From positions 108,318,406-108,382,405 of the forward strand of contig NC_081415.1 in assembly GCF_030272615.1 (NCBI RefSeq): a stretch of 64,000 nt of DNA, in the 5' to 3' direction. Origin of the DNA: Cryptomeria japonica (Eukaryota > Streptophyta > Pinopsida > Cupressales > Cupressaceae). Of this stretch, positions 37,450-47,975 are shown piece by piece. A model generated the notes under the pieces. That model made no database searches. It was not told where the DNA came from and worked only from the letters and a program-made list of their open reading frames with translations. Positions within the stretch are counted from its first letter, which is position 1; each line of letters starts with the position of its first letter. Both the position numbers and the translations under genes were made by a program.

Positions 37450-37465
37450 TCAAAGAGGGGCAAAA
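37450..37465 (+). other. Gypsy A polypurine tract
   Basis: TCAAAGAGGGGCAAAA directly precedes the 3' LTR start TGTATACAC. The same TTCAAAGAGGGGCAAAA occurs on the minus strand before the gypsy B 3' LTR. Confidence 0.8.
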
Positions 37466-38557
37466 TGTATACACATAAAAATGGTCTGAAGATATTTAAT
37501 TAAATAAGCAATTATTTCATTAATCCCCCTTCCTAATTTAGGCAATTTGATTAAATCTCTCTTTCATCTAATTATTAATAAATCTAAGGATTTATTTAAT
37601 AGGTTCATTTCAATAGTCCCCTTTGATTAATTAATTCAAATTAATTAATCCTCCCCCCACTTCAATCAACTCTTCTAATCCTCTAATTAATTAAAACAAA
37701 TCAATTTATGAGTTGTTGAGAATTAATTAGTTTTTTCCTATTATTTGAATTTTTAAATTCAAATTACCCACATGCCTCCTAACTTCTAACCACCTAACCT
37801 AATCATCCCTCTAACCTAACCCATTCCACGTAACCTTGGGTTTAACTAACCCTATCCTATCTTGCACATTCTAACCTCCTTATCCTAACCTCCTATGGTG
37901 TAGATATTTTCTTCTTGAGACACATGGCACTTTGGCCATATTTCTCCTCTCTTGGACACTTGCCCTTTTATGAAAAAATATCCTTGACACTTGTCACAAT
38001 AGAGATGACAAGTGTCTCTTCCTCCAACCTCCTCCAATTTCACCCTTGATATCTTCAGACCCAATCTTGACCGTTGATTCCTGCCTCCTCACCCCTAGCC
38101 TTGGAAATCCTATAAATATCCTCCATTTTGGAGCAATAAGGACCCCATCTCATTTCATCTTATGCATTGTTACTATAGGCATATCATTTGAGCATTGTTG
38201 TTTTAAGCAATTGTATCTTAGATTTAGCTTAATTTGATCATTTTCTAGCATAATTGTTGAATCATGTAGCTTAATCATGCATATCATTAGCTTAATTAGT
38301 CTCTTGGATAAATCTAGCATAATCAAACTCATCTTTACATATCATCATCATTTCAAATCCTCTGTCTAGGTGTAGTCAAGTCACCGGGATTGCTTATCCA
38401 GATCTGAGAGCAAATCCATACTCACATCTCTTAGGAGGTGATAGGTCTCTTTGTCATGGTTCATCTTTGTTTTTCTTATGATTTTCTAACCATACTTGTA
38501 ATGATCTATTTAGTGTTTGTGTTGCAGTTGTAGGTATCACACTTCACGGGCATGACA
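37466..38557 (+). repeat. Gypsy A 3' LTR
   Basis: Starts TGTATACACATAAAAATGG and ends GGGCATGACA. It pairs with 9712-10825 with many substitutions and short indels (for example a missing GAATTCATT-type segment near 37545), so A is clearly older than chromovirus C. Confidence 0.87.
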
Positions 38558-39325
38558 CCAATAGTTGGGTGAACCAAGTTTTGGTTTACCCTCTGCATAA
38601 TAGTGCAGCTCCTCGTAAGATGTTCAATAAATTTTTATGCAGATTACTCAAGAAAAAAAAACACTTTTTACCAGAAAACGAAAAAGGCTTTCACATTCAT
38701 TTGTCATTACAAAAGAATGCTGCAAAATATTTATTAATAAGTGTAAAGCTCACATACTTTACCTCTATACGTATTCATTCAACATAAAATTTATTTCACC
38801 CATAATACTCAAAGTAATGAAAATATTGATTGATTCTCGCTCATGCCTCACATGACAAGGGGGATCAGATTCATTTAAACAACAATGAAGTACTATTTAA
38901 ACAAAGAGAATCAATGAATCCACGGACTAAGATAGAGTTGGTAATGAAGAAAGCATATTCAATGCATAAGCACATATCCCAACAGAGACTGCTAGTCTTT
39001 CAAACACACAGATTTGAAGATCAAACCACAATATTATTTCATTCAAATACTAGAATTGTCTATACTATAAATCCAAAGAAAATTAAGTTTGTTCCTTTCA
39101 ATCAAAAAATTTTGGACCTTTAAAAAGACTTTCTGAACCATATAAATAACCCCCAGGCTATGATAGTTTGAGACAAATAAAACCAAAGTTAAATGATTAA
39201 CTCTATCCCAAAGTTAAAGAAGTTTAGTTTCTTAAAACTGAAAAGCAATAACTAAACTAAAAATGTGACATGAGCCATGAGCAACGAAGGCACGATCAGG
39301 CTCCAGAAGATGATGTGGCTTCAAC

Positions 39326-42300
39326 CTATATGTCTTGTGATGCAGAATTATTTCGAATGTTCCGCCATTCCAAGTGAGTTGTTGAGAAGTTTAAAATGAG
39401 CTGGTAATGTGGGAGGCCTATATATAAAATCATTTGTTTCCATACTTCTTTCTTTTTTCCTACCTGTAGGACTTTACTCTTATGCATCTCCAAATGATCA
39501 AAGCAAATATCCAACATAGATTCGATTCTTGCAACCTTGAGAAGTCCTCAATTGCCAAGGACTTTGCTTCCTGAATCTGTTGTTTTGATCTTTGAAAGCT
39601 TGGATCATCTGTGATAAATCCTCGAGCATTTTCTTATCCTCTCTTAGTAGTTGAAGGTCTATGCATTTCATGTCTTTTTGCATAGTGTCAGTCAATTCCT
39701 TCAATTCTTTTAAAATCTTGAGGAATTCCTCATGTCCTAGTTGAATGATTCAGTTCCTCCAATCAATGTTTTCTTTGTAAACGAAGAGTATGTTGTCATC
39801 AAGACCATGCACTGTCATTTCGGCGAGGAATTTCATTACCCCATATCTTTGTGTATCTATCATCTTCCTTAACACAACCAGCCATTTACTTTTCTCTTTC
39901 TCCCAGGCAACTATCTCTATTTCTAACTCTTTCCCAACAGATTCTACATTCTCAAACACTTTGACCAAATCAAAAATATAACTTTTTCCCTACTATGTGA
40001 TTGATTCGAGTCATTCGCTAAAGACATCTATGATTATTCAGCTCCCTTGAACCTGATCAAGTAACTTCTTATTCAAATGTGATTTTGGATCGAATGATAA
40101 AGAAACTTGGGAAAGAGGCTGAGGATTTAGATTCTGGATAGCATTGATATATTGAGCCATTTGTATTATAATCTGCTTCATCTCATTTTTATCTTTCTTA
40201 TCCTTCCAAGTCTTCATGAGAATCCTTTTAGTTGAAGATTCCAAGTGTTTAGCATCAGCAGCCTGAGAGGTTGCCCCTAGATCTATCTTTCCAATGATAA
40301 AGTCTTTCTCAGTAACATTATTGACCTCTTTATCTATCAGGGGTCTAGCTGCCTCTGCAACCCAGTGTCCCATTTACTCATCCACATCGATCATGGTTTC
40401 TATTTTGAGTTTTTTGGACTTTGAAGTCCTTCCCATGAATTTTCTAATCATATCCTCCATTGGGATTGAAATAGGAATCACATTCCTTTTTCTAGTGAGG
40501 CACTCAACCACTTAGGAGTGATGGATCTTTCCTTTGGTAATGGTGATTGTTGATTAATGGTGACAACAGCCATGGTATTCCCGAAATCTTCAAGTTGCAT
40601 GATTTCTTTTCCTCCATCTGCAGCATCTGTGAGGGGTTGATCTTGCATCTGGGTATCCATTGCTTCTTGAGTTTCCTTCTCAGAATCTAAGTCCACTACC
40701 AGTGAACTTGCCAGGGTTTTCTGGTAACACGAGCGGAAGCTTAACCCACAGAAGACTCTCCTAAACTTTCAATTTTTGCCTTCTTCGTCCTCTATTTCCT
40801 CTCACCTGCAATATCAAGAGCAATGTTAGAAGAAGGAAGAGATGTTTGGGTAGTAGCACGAGTTCGACCAACTTTCTTATCCTTAGGTGCAAGGGTAGGC
40901 TTTTGTTTGAAACAACGATCCTTCAACCATTTCTTTATTCTTCTAATTACATTAAAGGTTCTGGAGTGAATTCTATCATCTCCTTTCCTACTCCAATCGA
41001 TTTATGGGATAGGATGTCCCTATATCTTCTCATCAAACTTGGGGTCAACTACTTCTTCATCTCCATCTTCTTGCACTCCAAAAACATTCATGGATAAGCT
41101 CATTATGACAATTTGTTGAATCGTGAACCTTGACCACAAACTTCTTCGAACTTCTAACTCATCGGCATAGTTCTCCCAATAATCCTTCAATTAAGGTTCA
41201 TGTCGGAAATCACTATCAACTTCTAAATTCTCTCTAGCAAATGCCCAACTATCAAATTTGTATATGGCAACATACAATTGCAACTTGAACCTTTTTAATT
41301 CAAGTTCAAGGTTCAATGCATCTGAAATAGATGCACAGCTATAGTGACCAAGTTCTACAGGAAATACCACCTCAGACTTTTCTCCACTCTTTTTGTCAAT
41401 GTATGCTAATTGACGATAGACTTCAATTAAAACATAACTATCTAACACAAACTAGGGTAACCTAAAAGGTTCACCCTGAAATCTACCAACTCGAATATAA
41501 GTGAATTGAGAGAATTGGATAAAATAACTACCATAAATACCGATGAATTCCATGGCCTCCATTGTCAACCTCTTATTTGTGTTTCCCTGCAATTTGTAAA
41601 CCAATCTCCCTACAAAAATGTCATTCCACCTCATTAAATTCTCTGCATATCTTTGTTCCTGCAAGTGAGGATAATATTCATACACCTTTATTCCATCAAT
41701 CCAGGGTTCATGATGCAGTCCATTCCAATCCCGAGTACATGCAAGCATATAAAACAAATATGATGACATAAAGAAACCACTGATTCCAGCAAACCTGTTC
41801 AGACTCTTGTACAATCTTTCTACAATCACCTGCCCCCAATCTAGGTAGGCACCCCCATTCAACATGACTTGGATATAAAAGTACATCCAGTCTTCCAGTA
41901 GAAGGCATGGGCATTCCCTTTTAACCTATTCAATAGAATGGCAATGTCCCGCACTTCTGCTATGAAGTGTTCTCTAGTAAGCGGCCTTGGCAACCTGGAC
42001 CCCCCTTTTTGAATCTTTAGTAACCAATTCCTATCAATCACACTTTTATAAGTGCTCTTCTTCTCAGAGAAGAATGAACATGATGTGCCAATAGTCCAAT
42101 CCTCATATGGCTCTTTATGAGGTATACCCATGGCTGCCATTATGGTCTCTCTGTCAATTTTTAACAGTACTTCGACATTGACTTTCCTGATACATATGTG
42201 CTCTGCATCATACCTATTCATACATTCCAGTACTAACACTGGGCATGGTGCAGCAATGGGAAATGTAGCGGCCTCAATCAAACCACTCTTCACTATTCTC

Positions 42301-42485
42301 TCCATCATTGAATTCTGAACTGGGTTTTTGGCTCTTTCGAGAAAATCAGAGAGATCCACTAGAGCTAATGAAGTATCTCCCATTTCTGGGAGTGAACTAA
42401 CCAGGCAAGAAGTGGGGCCTAGTTTTGGCAAAGTAGGCCTCATTATGGCCCCTCTCATTTTCAACAAACAATTAGAGGGATGCAT
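39326..42485 (-). pseudogene. Large unknown protein of element U
   Basis: Minus-strand coding remnants run in order from 42485 to 39326. 42485-41859 contains SLALVDLSDFLERAKNP, VEVLLKIDRETIMAAMGIPH and LPRPLTREHFIAEVRDIAIL. After a frameshift, 41886-41452 contains DWGQVIVERLYKSLNRFAGI, YLFYMLACTRDWNGLHHEPW and RWNDIFVGRLVYKLQGNTNK. A stop at 41449 is followed by 41448-41191 in the same frame (LDSYVLIEVYRQLAYIDKKS). Shorter fragments at 40696, 40373, 39968 and 39704 are Lys/Glu-rich and probably coiled-coil. Total about 1000 residues. I do not recognise the family: no zinc knuckle, no polymerase or nuclease motif. A CAG|GTTAGT donor-like site lies upstream, near 42573. It could be a gag-like or captured host protein. 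Confidence 0.55.
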
Positions 42486-42954
42486 TGAATTGTATACACA
42501 ACAAAGAAGAACGAACGACAGCTAGTTTCCAGAATAAGAAAATACACCAGGAGAGAGAATGACTTAAACTAACCTGGTCTCAATAGCAAATTCTTGGAAA
42601 GCTTCTCCGTGCAAACACAATACCTCCAATTTTTCCTACTTGCGTTACTACTGAGGAAAATTCTAGAAACAATTACTAGTTTCCGCAACAAAGATAGACA
42701 AAATCACACTCAAGACTTAGCTGGCTATACTAATTAAGCAAGTTCATGTGAGCTATCGCGTGATTTGACGTATAGCACATATGCATTTAATTTAGGATCA
42801 CTTCATCACACAACTCACGAATTATCATGATTGCTTATCATAATTTTAGAAACTAACATTTTGAATTCCCGAAATATTCTTTTTTCTCGCTGCCACATTT
42901 ACTTTATGATGCATGTATCAATTTTGCATAGAACTTTTTAGTCTTTAAGAATTC

Positions 42955-43264
42955 AAACTTTGAACCTTGAACAAAGAACCAAGAGATTCAAAGGTTCAAG
43001 TTCAAAAATGAGAAATAACACAAAACACCAACTACGCAACAAGACAAATAACAATTTATGAGCAAAGACGAAACCGACGCATGACTAACTTTGAACCTTG
43101 AACCTTGAACCAAAAAGGTTCAACGGTTCAAGTTCAACACAAATTGCGACAAAGCGCTCGCCTTAAAATAGAACAAAGTTGCGAAGAAAAATTATTTAAA
43201 GTGTGTTTTGAACTTTGAACCTTGAACCTTGAACTTTTAAAAGATTCAATGACTCGGGTTCAAA
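42955..43264. repeat. Three hairpin-forming GAACCTTGAACC repeats
   Basis: Three copies at 42955-43007, 43087-43138 and 43206-43264. Each has a TTTGAACCTTGAACCTTGAA-like arm, a short spacer, and an opposing GGTTCAA...GTTCAA arm, so each can form a stem-loop. Period is about 120-130 bp. They lie in the outer non-coding 400 bp of element U, upstream of its coding region. Confidence 0.75.
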
Positions 43265-43353
43265 GAAAGAAAATATATGACCGAAAGGGAAAAGAAAGAC
43301 CAAAAGGCGACCTCCGTGTTTGAAATTTTAATGAAAATCGAGGGGGACTAACA

Positions 43354-43358
43354 ATACC
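43354..43358. repeat. Target-site duplication ATACC, right copy
   Basis: Matches 9623-9627. It lies within the PPR codons for Met-Gly-Ile on the minus strand. Confidence 0.85.
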
Positions 43359-44520
43359 CATTAACTGCATCTCCTTAAAAATGTTCAAGGCTTTATCAAC
43401 AAGCCCATTTTGTGTATATCCCACAATCATCATATTACATGATACGACATTTTGTTGAGGTATTCCTTCAAGGTTCAAACTTAGTCATGTGTTGGTTTCG
43501 TCTTTGCTTCCGCATTTTGCATACATGTCTACCAAGGCAGTCACAACTACAACCAGATAAATTCCACATTCAGCTATTCGTTGATGTATCTTCATACCTT
43601 GATCCAAAACTCCAATCTTGGCACAAACTAAAAGAATAGTGGCAAAGGTTGATGAGTCTGGCCTTACACCTGCCAATTCCATTTTCTCAAAAAATTCCAA
43701 AGCCTTGTCAGCAAGCCCATTTTGAGCATAACCTACAATCATAGCAGTCCATGAGACCAAATCTCTCTGAGGCATCTCTTCAAAAATCGTCAAAGCCTCA
43801 TCAACAACACCACTTTGAGCATATCATGTTATCATAGCAGTCCACGACACAACGTTTCGTTGAGCCATTTTGTCAACAATCTGCGTGCCTTGTGAATGCT
43901 TCCACATTTTGCATACATGTCTATTACACTAATCATCACAATAATATTAGATTGAAACCCACATCTAGTAACTCTTTTGTGGATCTGAAAACTATGTTGT
44001 AGAGATGCCATGTTGGCGCAAATGGGTAAAACAATGGAGAAAGTGTACTGATCAGGTTGTACACCTGTTCGGCCAAAAGGCCAAAGGTTTGAGGAAGATT
44101 GACCAATACGGAGATAACCTTTAGGAACTTGCATTTGGTGAAACAATGTCAATGCCTCTTGAGGAAGTCCATGTCTTTTGTAAGCTGCAATTATCATGTT
44201 CCATGAAAATATATTTGGTTGAGGTATTTCGTCAAACACTTTCCGCGCATCAAATAGACTTACACACTTATCATACAGGTTGATAATGGTATTTTGTAGG
44301 AGTATGCTTGCACTAAATGGAAATGCTCTTTCGTTGATGTGCGTGTGGATTTGTTTTCCCTCTAAAAATGCTTGTTCTTTCTTGGCTATGCAGGCCTACA
44401 AGAGAAGCAGATATGTAGAAGAGTCTACACTTGGGTTGTGTGCATTTAGAAGAATTTTCAGACCTTCTTTTAACCAACCGGTTCCACAGAGTATCCTGAG
44501 ATTGTGATTGAAATGAGCAG
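43359..44520 (-). pseudogene. PPR-DYW protein pseudogene, 5' half
   Basis: N-terminal part of the PLS-type PPR protein whose C-terminus is at 8135-9627. Reading right to left: GWLKEGLKILLNAHNPSVDS, then LLLL-stop-ACIAKKEQAFLEGK, ILLQNTIINLYDKC, VFDEIPQPNIFSWNMIIAAY, QPDQYTFSIVLPICANMASL, VIDMYAKCGSIHKARRL; after a frameshift near 43830, IFEEMPQRDLVSWTAMIVGY, RPDSSTFATILLVCAKIGVL, VVVTALVDMYAKCG; and after another break IPQQNVVSCNMMIVGYTQNG up to MQLMGI at the insertion point. An extra ~20-residue segment (YLRIGQSSSNLWPFGR) sits inside one repeat. No initiator Met is preserved: a stop precedes the first recognisable residues. Confidence 0.88.
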
Positions 44521-44761
44521 CAGATGATATTGAGATTTTCAATTACAAACTTTCTTTGACAAAAGTTTTGATCACGAAGTTTCAAGGAATGTGAACTCCC
44601 AAGGAAACATATTCACTCAATTGTAAGCTAGGGAAGCTATTTTACAGAGTGTTTCTTCAATTTTTAGTCTTTAAAGATATTTTCTGTAACGTTCTGCTTG
44701 GCGGATGTGAAGGAGAAGTCTTTGTATCAAGGTGCAAGAGGGTGCAACTGGAAGAATGTGT
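44521..44761. other. Flank between PPR pseudogene and copia III
   Basis: Probably the old 5' flank of the PPR gene. No further gene is seen. Copia III begins at 44762 after TGTGT. Confidence 0.4.
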
Positions 44762-46180
44762 TGTTAGAATACTAGGATCACTGAGAGGGGTGAATCAGCT
44801 AACAATTTAAGACAATTAAAACTTTAAAAAATATGATTAATCTTTGCAACAGAATATAAAATAGTATTAATAACAAACAAGAGATTCAGATTAAGAATTC
44901 AACACAATGACACTAAAATTTTAGTGGAAAACCCTTAAAGGTGAAAAACCACTATGAACTAGTTTTTGTTTTAAGCTTCACTAGCAAAAATTTATAGTAC
45001 TAATTTCAAGAGCATCAACTCTTTACAAGATTTTTAGGAGCACAAACTCCAAGGAACATCAATCACCTACCAACAGTAAACTTTGAAGAATATGACTTAG
45101 AGGGTTACTTTGTTTCAATACAATTCACATTGATATAATACAAGTATTAGTTCTGCAATTTCTCATATCAACGAACTACACATTCACTGTTCTCCTTTTT
45201 AGAAGATCTTTATGTTATTCTCAATCATAAAACTACCACCAATTAGAACATCAATACCATCATCGTCATCTACAACTATTTCTTCAGAGGATTATATATT
45301 TTACTTTTGTTTTCATCGATTCAGTTTCCATGATCGATTCAACTGTCAACTGTCAAACCTATCAAACATCAAAGAGACTTGTAAATCCATCTTGGACCAA
45401 TCAAATGGTTTGACCAAACATCATTAGACAACTTAGCAAATTCAATACGAGTCTAAACCTAAGGACCTTACTGTCCACTCAACTGCTCATCAAAGAAGGT
45501 AAGCATGTCGGCAAGATGCTTCATAAGAACTACCAAACTTTAAAGTTACTTCGATATCATTTATCTCCAAGACCACATTGAATCTCATTAATATTCCCAA
45601 ATAGCACTTCACCAAGACCGATCCAATGTTGTACCGACATAGGCTTATTGGTGAAGAATATAATGTCAACTATGAGCAAAAAAGGTCTTACCGAAACATT
45701 TAGTCACACTGAAATCAAATACTTTGGCAAGATGACTGCAAAGTCTCCTTGACATAACCTTTATCAATAAGAACTACAACATCGACTAGTGGTTAGAAAT
45801 GTCTTCTTGAAATTGTATCTCACACCAAAAGTCGACTTTGCTAGGACAACTTCAACATCTCACTAAAACACCGAAATAGAAGTTCTTTGCCCAATAACTC
45901 CAGAGCTGACCAAGTGAAACTGTAGCTAGGATTTCACAAATAATATGTTCGATACACCTTTTCTTTAGTCACAAGAATGCCAACCCTAATCAAAGGGTAT
46001 GATGACAAGATATACCCTCAATACCCTTCAATGTGTGCATACCAAACCAAACTCATATGTAAACCTCAGATATCATATGTGAACCAAGCTAAGATATCAA
46101 ATGAGTGTCATCCTGACACTTGAGAAGATGCACATTGCCTTTTTCACATCAATAAGAAAACCTTATGCCAAGGGTCAACA
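44762..46180 (-). repeat. Copia III 3' LTR
   Basis: On plus TGTTAGAATACTAGGATCAC ... CCAAGGGTCAACA, 1419 bp. CTGAGAGGGGTGAATCAG near 44781 and GGTGAAAAACCACTATG near 44941 recall the LTRs of copia II and the solo LTR. Internal CGGCAAGATG and ACCGAAAC-type words recur. Confidence 0.8.
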
Positions 46181-46192
46181 AACTCCCCCTTT
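46181..46192 (-). other. Copia III polypurine tract
   Basis: On minus AAAGGGGGAGTT precedes the LTR start TGTTGACCC. Further AGGGGGAG runs at 46221-46240 and 46304-46310 resemble those of copia II. Confidence 0.7.
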
Positions 46193-46371
46193 GGCATTAA
46201 TGTCAAAACCAACCATATGACTCCCCCTTCTCCCCCTTTTTGATAGAAATGACAATGGGGGGCAGTAATAGGTTTCAGGAAAGAAATAATAGACCAATAA
46301 GAACTCCCCCTAAAACCAAGCCACTTTGGAAGGAGCTAAGTGATAGAAGAGATGGGTACGACCCCTAAATG

Positions 46372-47950
46372 TCATCTCAAGTTTTCAAACACACCTTTGG
46401 ATAAAGTTTTTGTGAATATGTCCGCCAGTGGATCAATAGTTGCAACATACTTCAAAACAACATCACCAGTTAATAGATGCTCCCTTAAGAAATGATAGCT
46501 TATATCAATATGCTTGGTTCGTGAGTGCATGACTAGATTTTTGGAAATACTAATTGCACTATTATTGTCACAAAAAATTGAGACAGGTTTAGACACTTTT
46601 ACCTTCATATATGACAAAGTTTGTATCATCCAAAGCAATTGTGTACAACAAGAACAAGCAGCAATATATTTTGCTTTTGTTATTGACAAGGAGACTGATG
46701 CTTGTTTTTTACTTCACCAACATATAAGTCTATTACCCAATAAGAATGTTGCAACTGAAGTACTTTTTCTGTCATCAAGACAACCTGCCCAGTCAAAGTC
46801 AGTATAAGTAGTAAGAGAGGAATCATTATGCCTAGGATATCACAGGTCGTAGTCCATTGTCCCTTTAATGTACCTAAAAATCCTTTTCATTGCATTAACA
46901 TGAAACTCTTTAGGAGGGGACTAGTATCTTGCAACTAAACCAATAGATTGCATAATGTCAAGCCTAGATGTTGTCAGATAAAGAACACTACTTATCATGG
47001 ATCTATATTCAGTTTGACCCACACTTGGTGATTCATCAAACTTACTTAGATTGCAGCCTGTCATCATTGGTGTGCCAACTGGTTTACATTCTTCCATGTG
47101 AAATTTGTGTAACATTTTTTTTGCATACTTGGTCTAAGATAGGAAAACACCTTTGTCCAACTATGAGACCTACAATCCAATAAAATAAGAAAATTCCCCC
47201 AGCATTAGACATTTCAAATTCAAATTGCACGAGTTCTGAAAACATTTTACTCATGTTATTATTGTTACAACCAAAATACAATGTCATCTACATATACAAC
47301 TACCACAAGAAGAACATCATCACCTTCTATCTTAACATACAAATTATTATCCACTTCTCCTTTTGTAAACCCATTTTCCACAAGATGCCTATCCAACCTA
47401 GAGTACCATGCTATAGGGGCTTGTTTTAAGCCATAAAGAGCCTTTTTCAACCTGTAAACAAAGTTAGGATTCTCTTTGCATTGGAAACCTTTAGGTTGTT
47501 CCATATATACTTCTTCATGAAGATACCCATTGAGAAAACTTGTTTTAACATTCATTTGATATATTTTAAAATCTTTATAGATTGAAAAAGCTAAGAAAAT
47601 CCTGATGGCCTCAAGTCTAGCCACAGGTGCAAAGGTTTCACTAAAATCAATACCTTCAATTTGAGAGTACCCTTTAAAAATAAGTCTAGACTTATTCCTT
47701 ACAATTTTTCCATTCTCATCCAACTTGTTTCTAAAGACCCATTTTGCTCCTATTACATTTTTATCTTCAGGCCTAGGGACTAATTCCCATGTTTTATTAT
47801 TTTCAATCTGCCCTAACTCCTCTTCCATAGCTTTAATCCAAAATACATCCTTACTAGCTTCAGTATAGTTTTTAGGTTCTATTTTTGATAATAAACATAG
47901 ATTAGCCTGCTCACCTAAACTTGCAGTCTTTCTCCTTGTTTGTATACCTG
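46372..47950 (-). pseudogene. Copia III reverse transcriptase-RNase H pseudogene
   Basis: Right to left: [80 protein letters not shown] and catalytic [11 protein letters not shown] (about 47280); after breaks, MEECKPVGTPMMTGCNLSKF and LYLTTSRLDIMQSIGLVARY; RNase H with SITKAKYIAACSCCTQLLWM, IFCDNNSAISISKN and HIDISYHFLREHL, ending DPLADIFTKTLSKGVFENL. Frameshifts near 47270 and 47100 and several stops inactivate it. Confidence 0.92.
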
Positions 47951-47975
47951 CCTCTTTGTCTCCAATGATTTGTTC

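Larger units (their letters stand above)
9712..38557 (+). mobile_element. Gypsy element A: Ty3/gypsy Tat-like, nested host of three insertions
   Basis: Two diverged LTRs (9712-10825 and 37466-38557) bracket gag, protease, a G-patch-like segment, RT, RNase H, a second archaeal-type RNase H, and integrase, all on the plus strand. Subtracting three later insertions leaves about 13.6 kb, large but usual for Tat/Ogre-type elements. Order, the second RNase H and the gag CxxH-type knuckle indicate the Tat lineage. The flanking 5 bp (GCAAA left, CCAAT right) match only in part, so the target duplication is decayed or the LTR ends are off by a base or two. All coding segments up to the integrase share one frame; the two insertions in pol are multiples of three with their duplications. 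The element is dead from many in-frame stops, a mutated protease site and a mutated integrase site. Confidence 0.9.
38558..43353 (-). mobile_element. Element U, main part, unclassified
   Basis: Together with 9628-9711 this makes a ~4.9 kb insertion in the PPR gene. It has TG...CA-type ends (minus strand TGTTAGTCCCCC ... GTTAACCAACA) and an ATACC duplication. By eye I find no paired LTRs, no RT, integrase or transposase motif and no convincing terminal inverted repeats beyond TGTTRGT. It codes on the minus strand for a large unknown protein. The 5-bp duplication and TG/CA ends favour an LTR-type or integrase-mobilised non-autonomous element, but the class is open. Confidence 0.6.

Noticed and set aside
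37466-37474. Precise target duplication for gypsy A
   Set aside because: Flanks GCAAA and CCAAT agree at three of five positions only; not claimed as a duplication.
38569-39123. Plus-strand short frames after the gypsy A 3' LTR
   Set aside because: No motif; they oppose the coding direction of element U and are likely chance frames.
43206-43353. Element U as a DNA transposon with terminal inverted repeats
   Set aside because: Ends TGTTGGTTAAC and TGTTAGTCCCC share only the first few bases, and a 5-bp duplication is not typical of common plant DNA transposon families.
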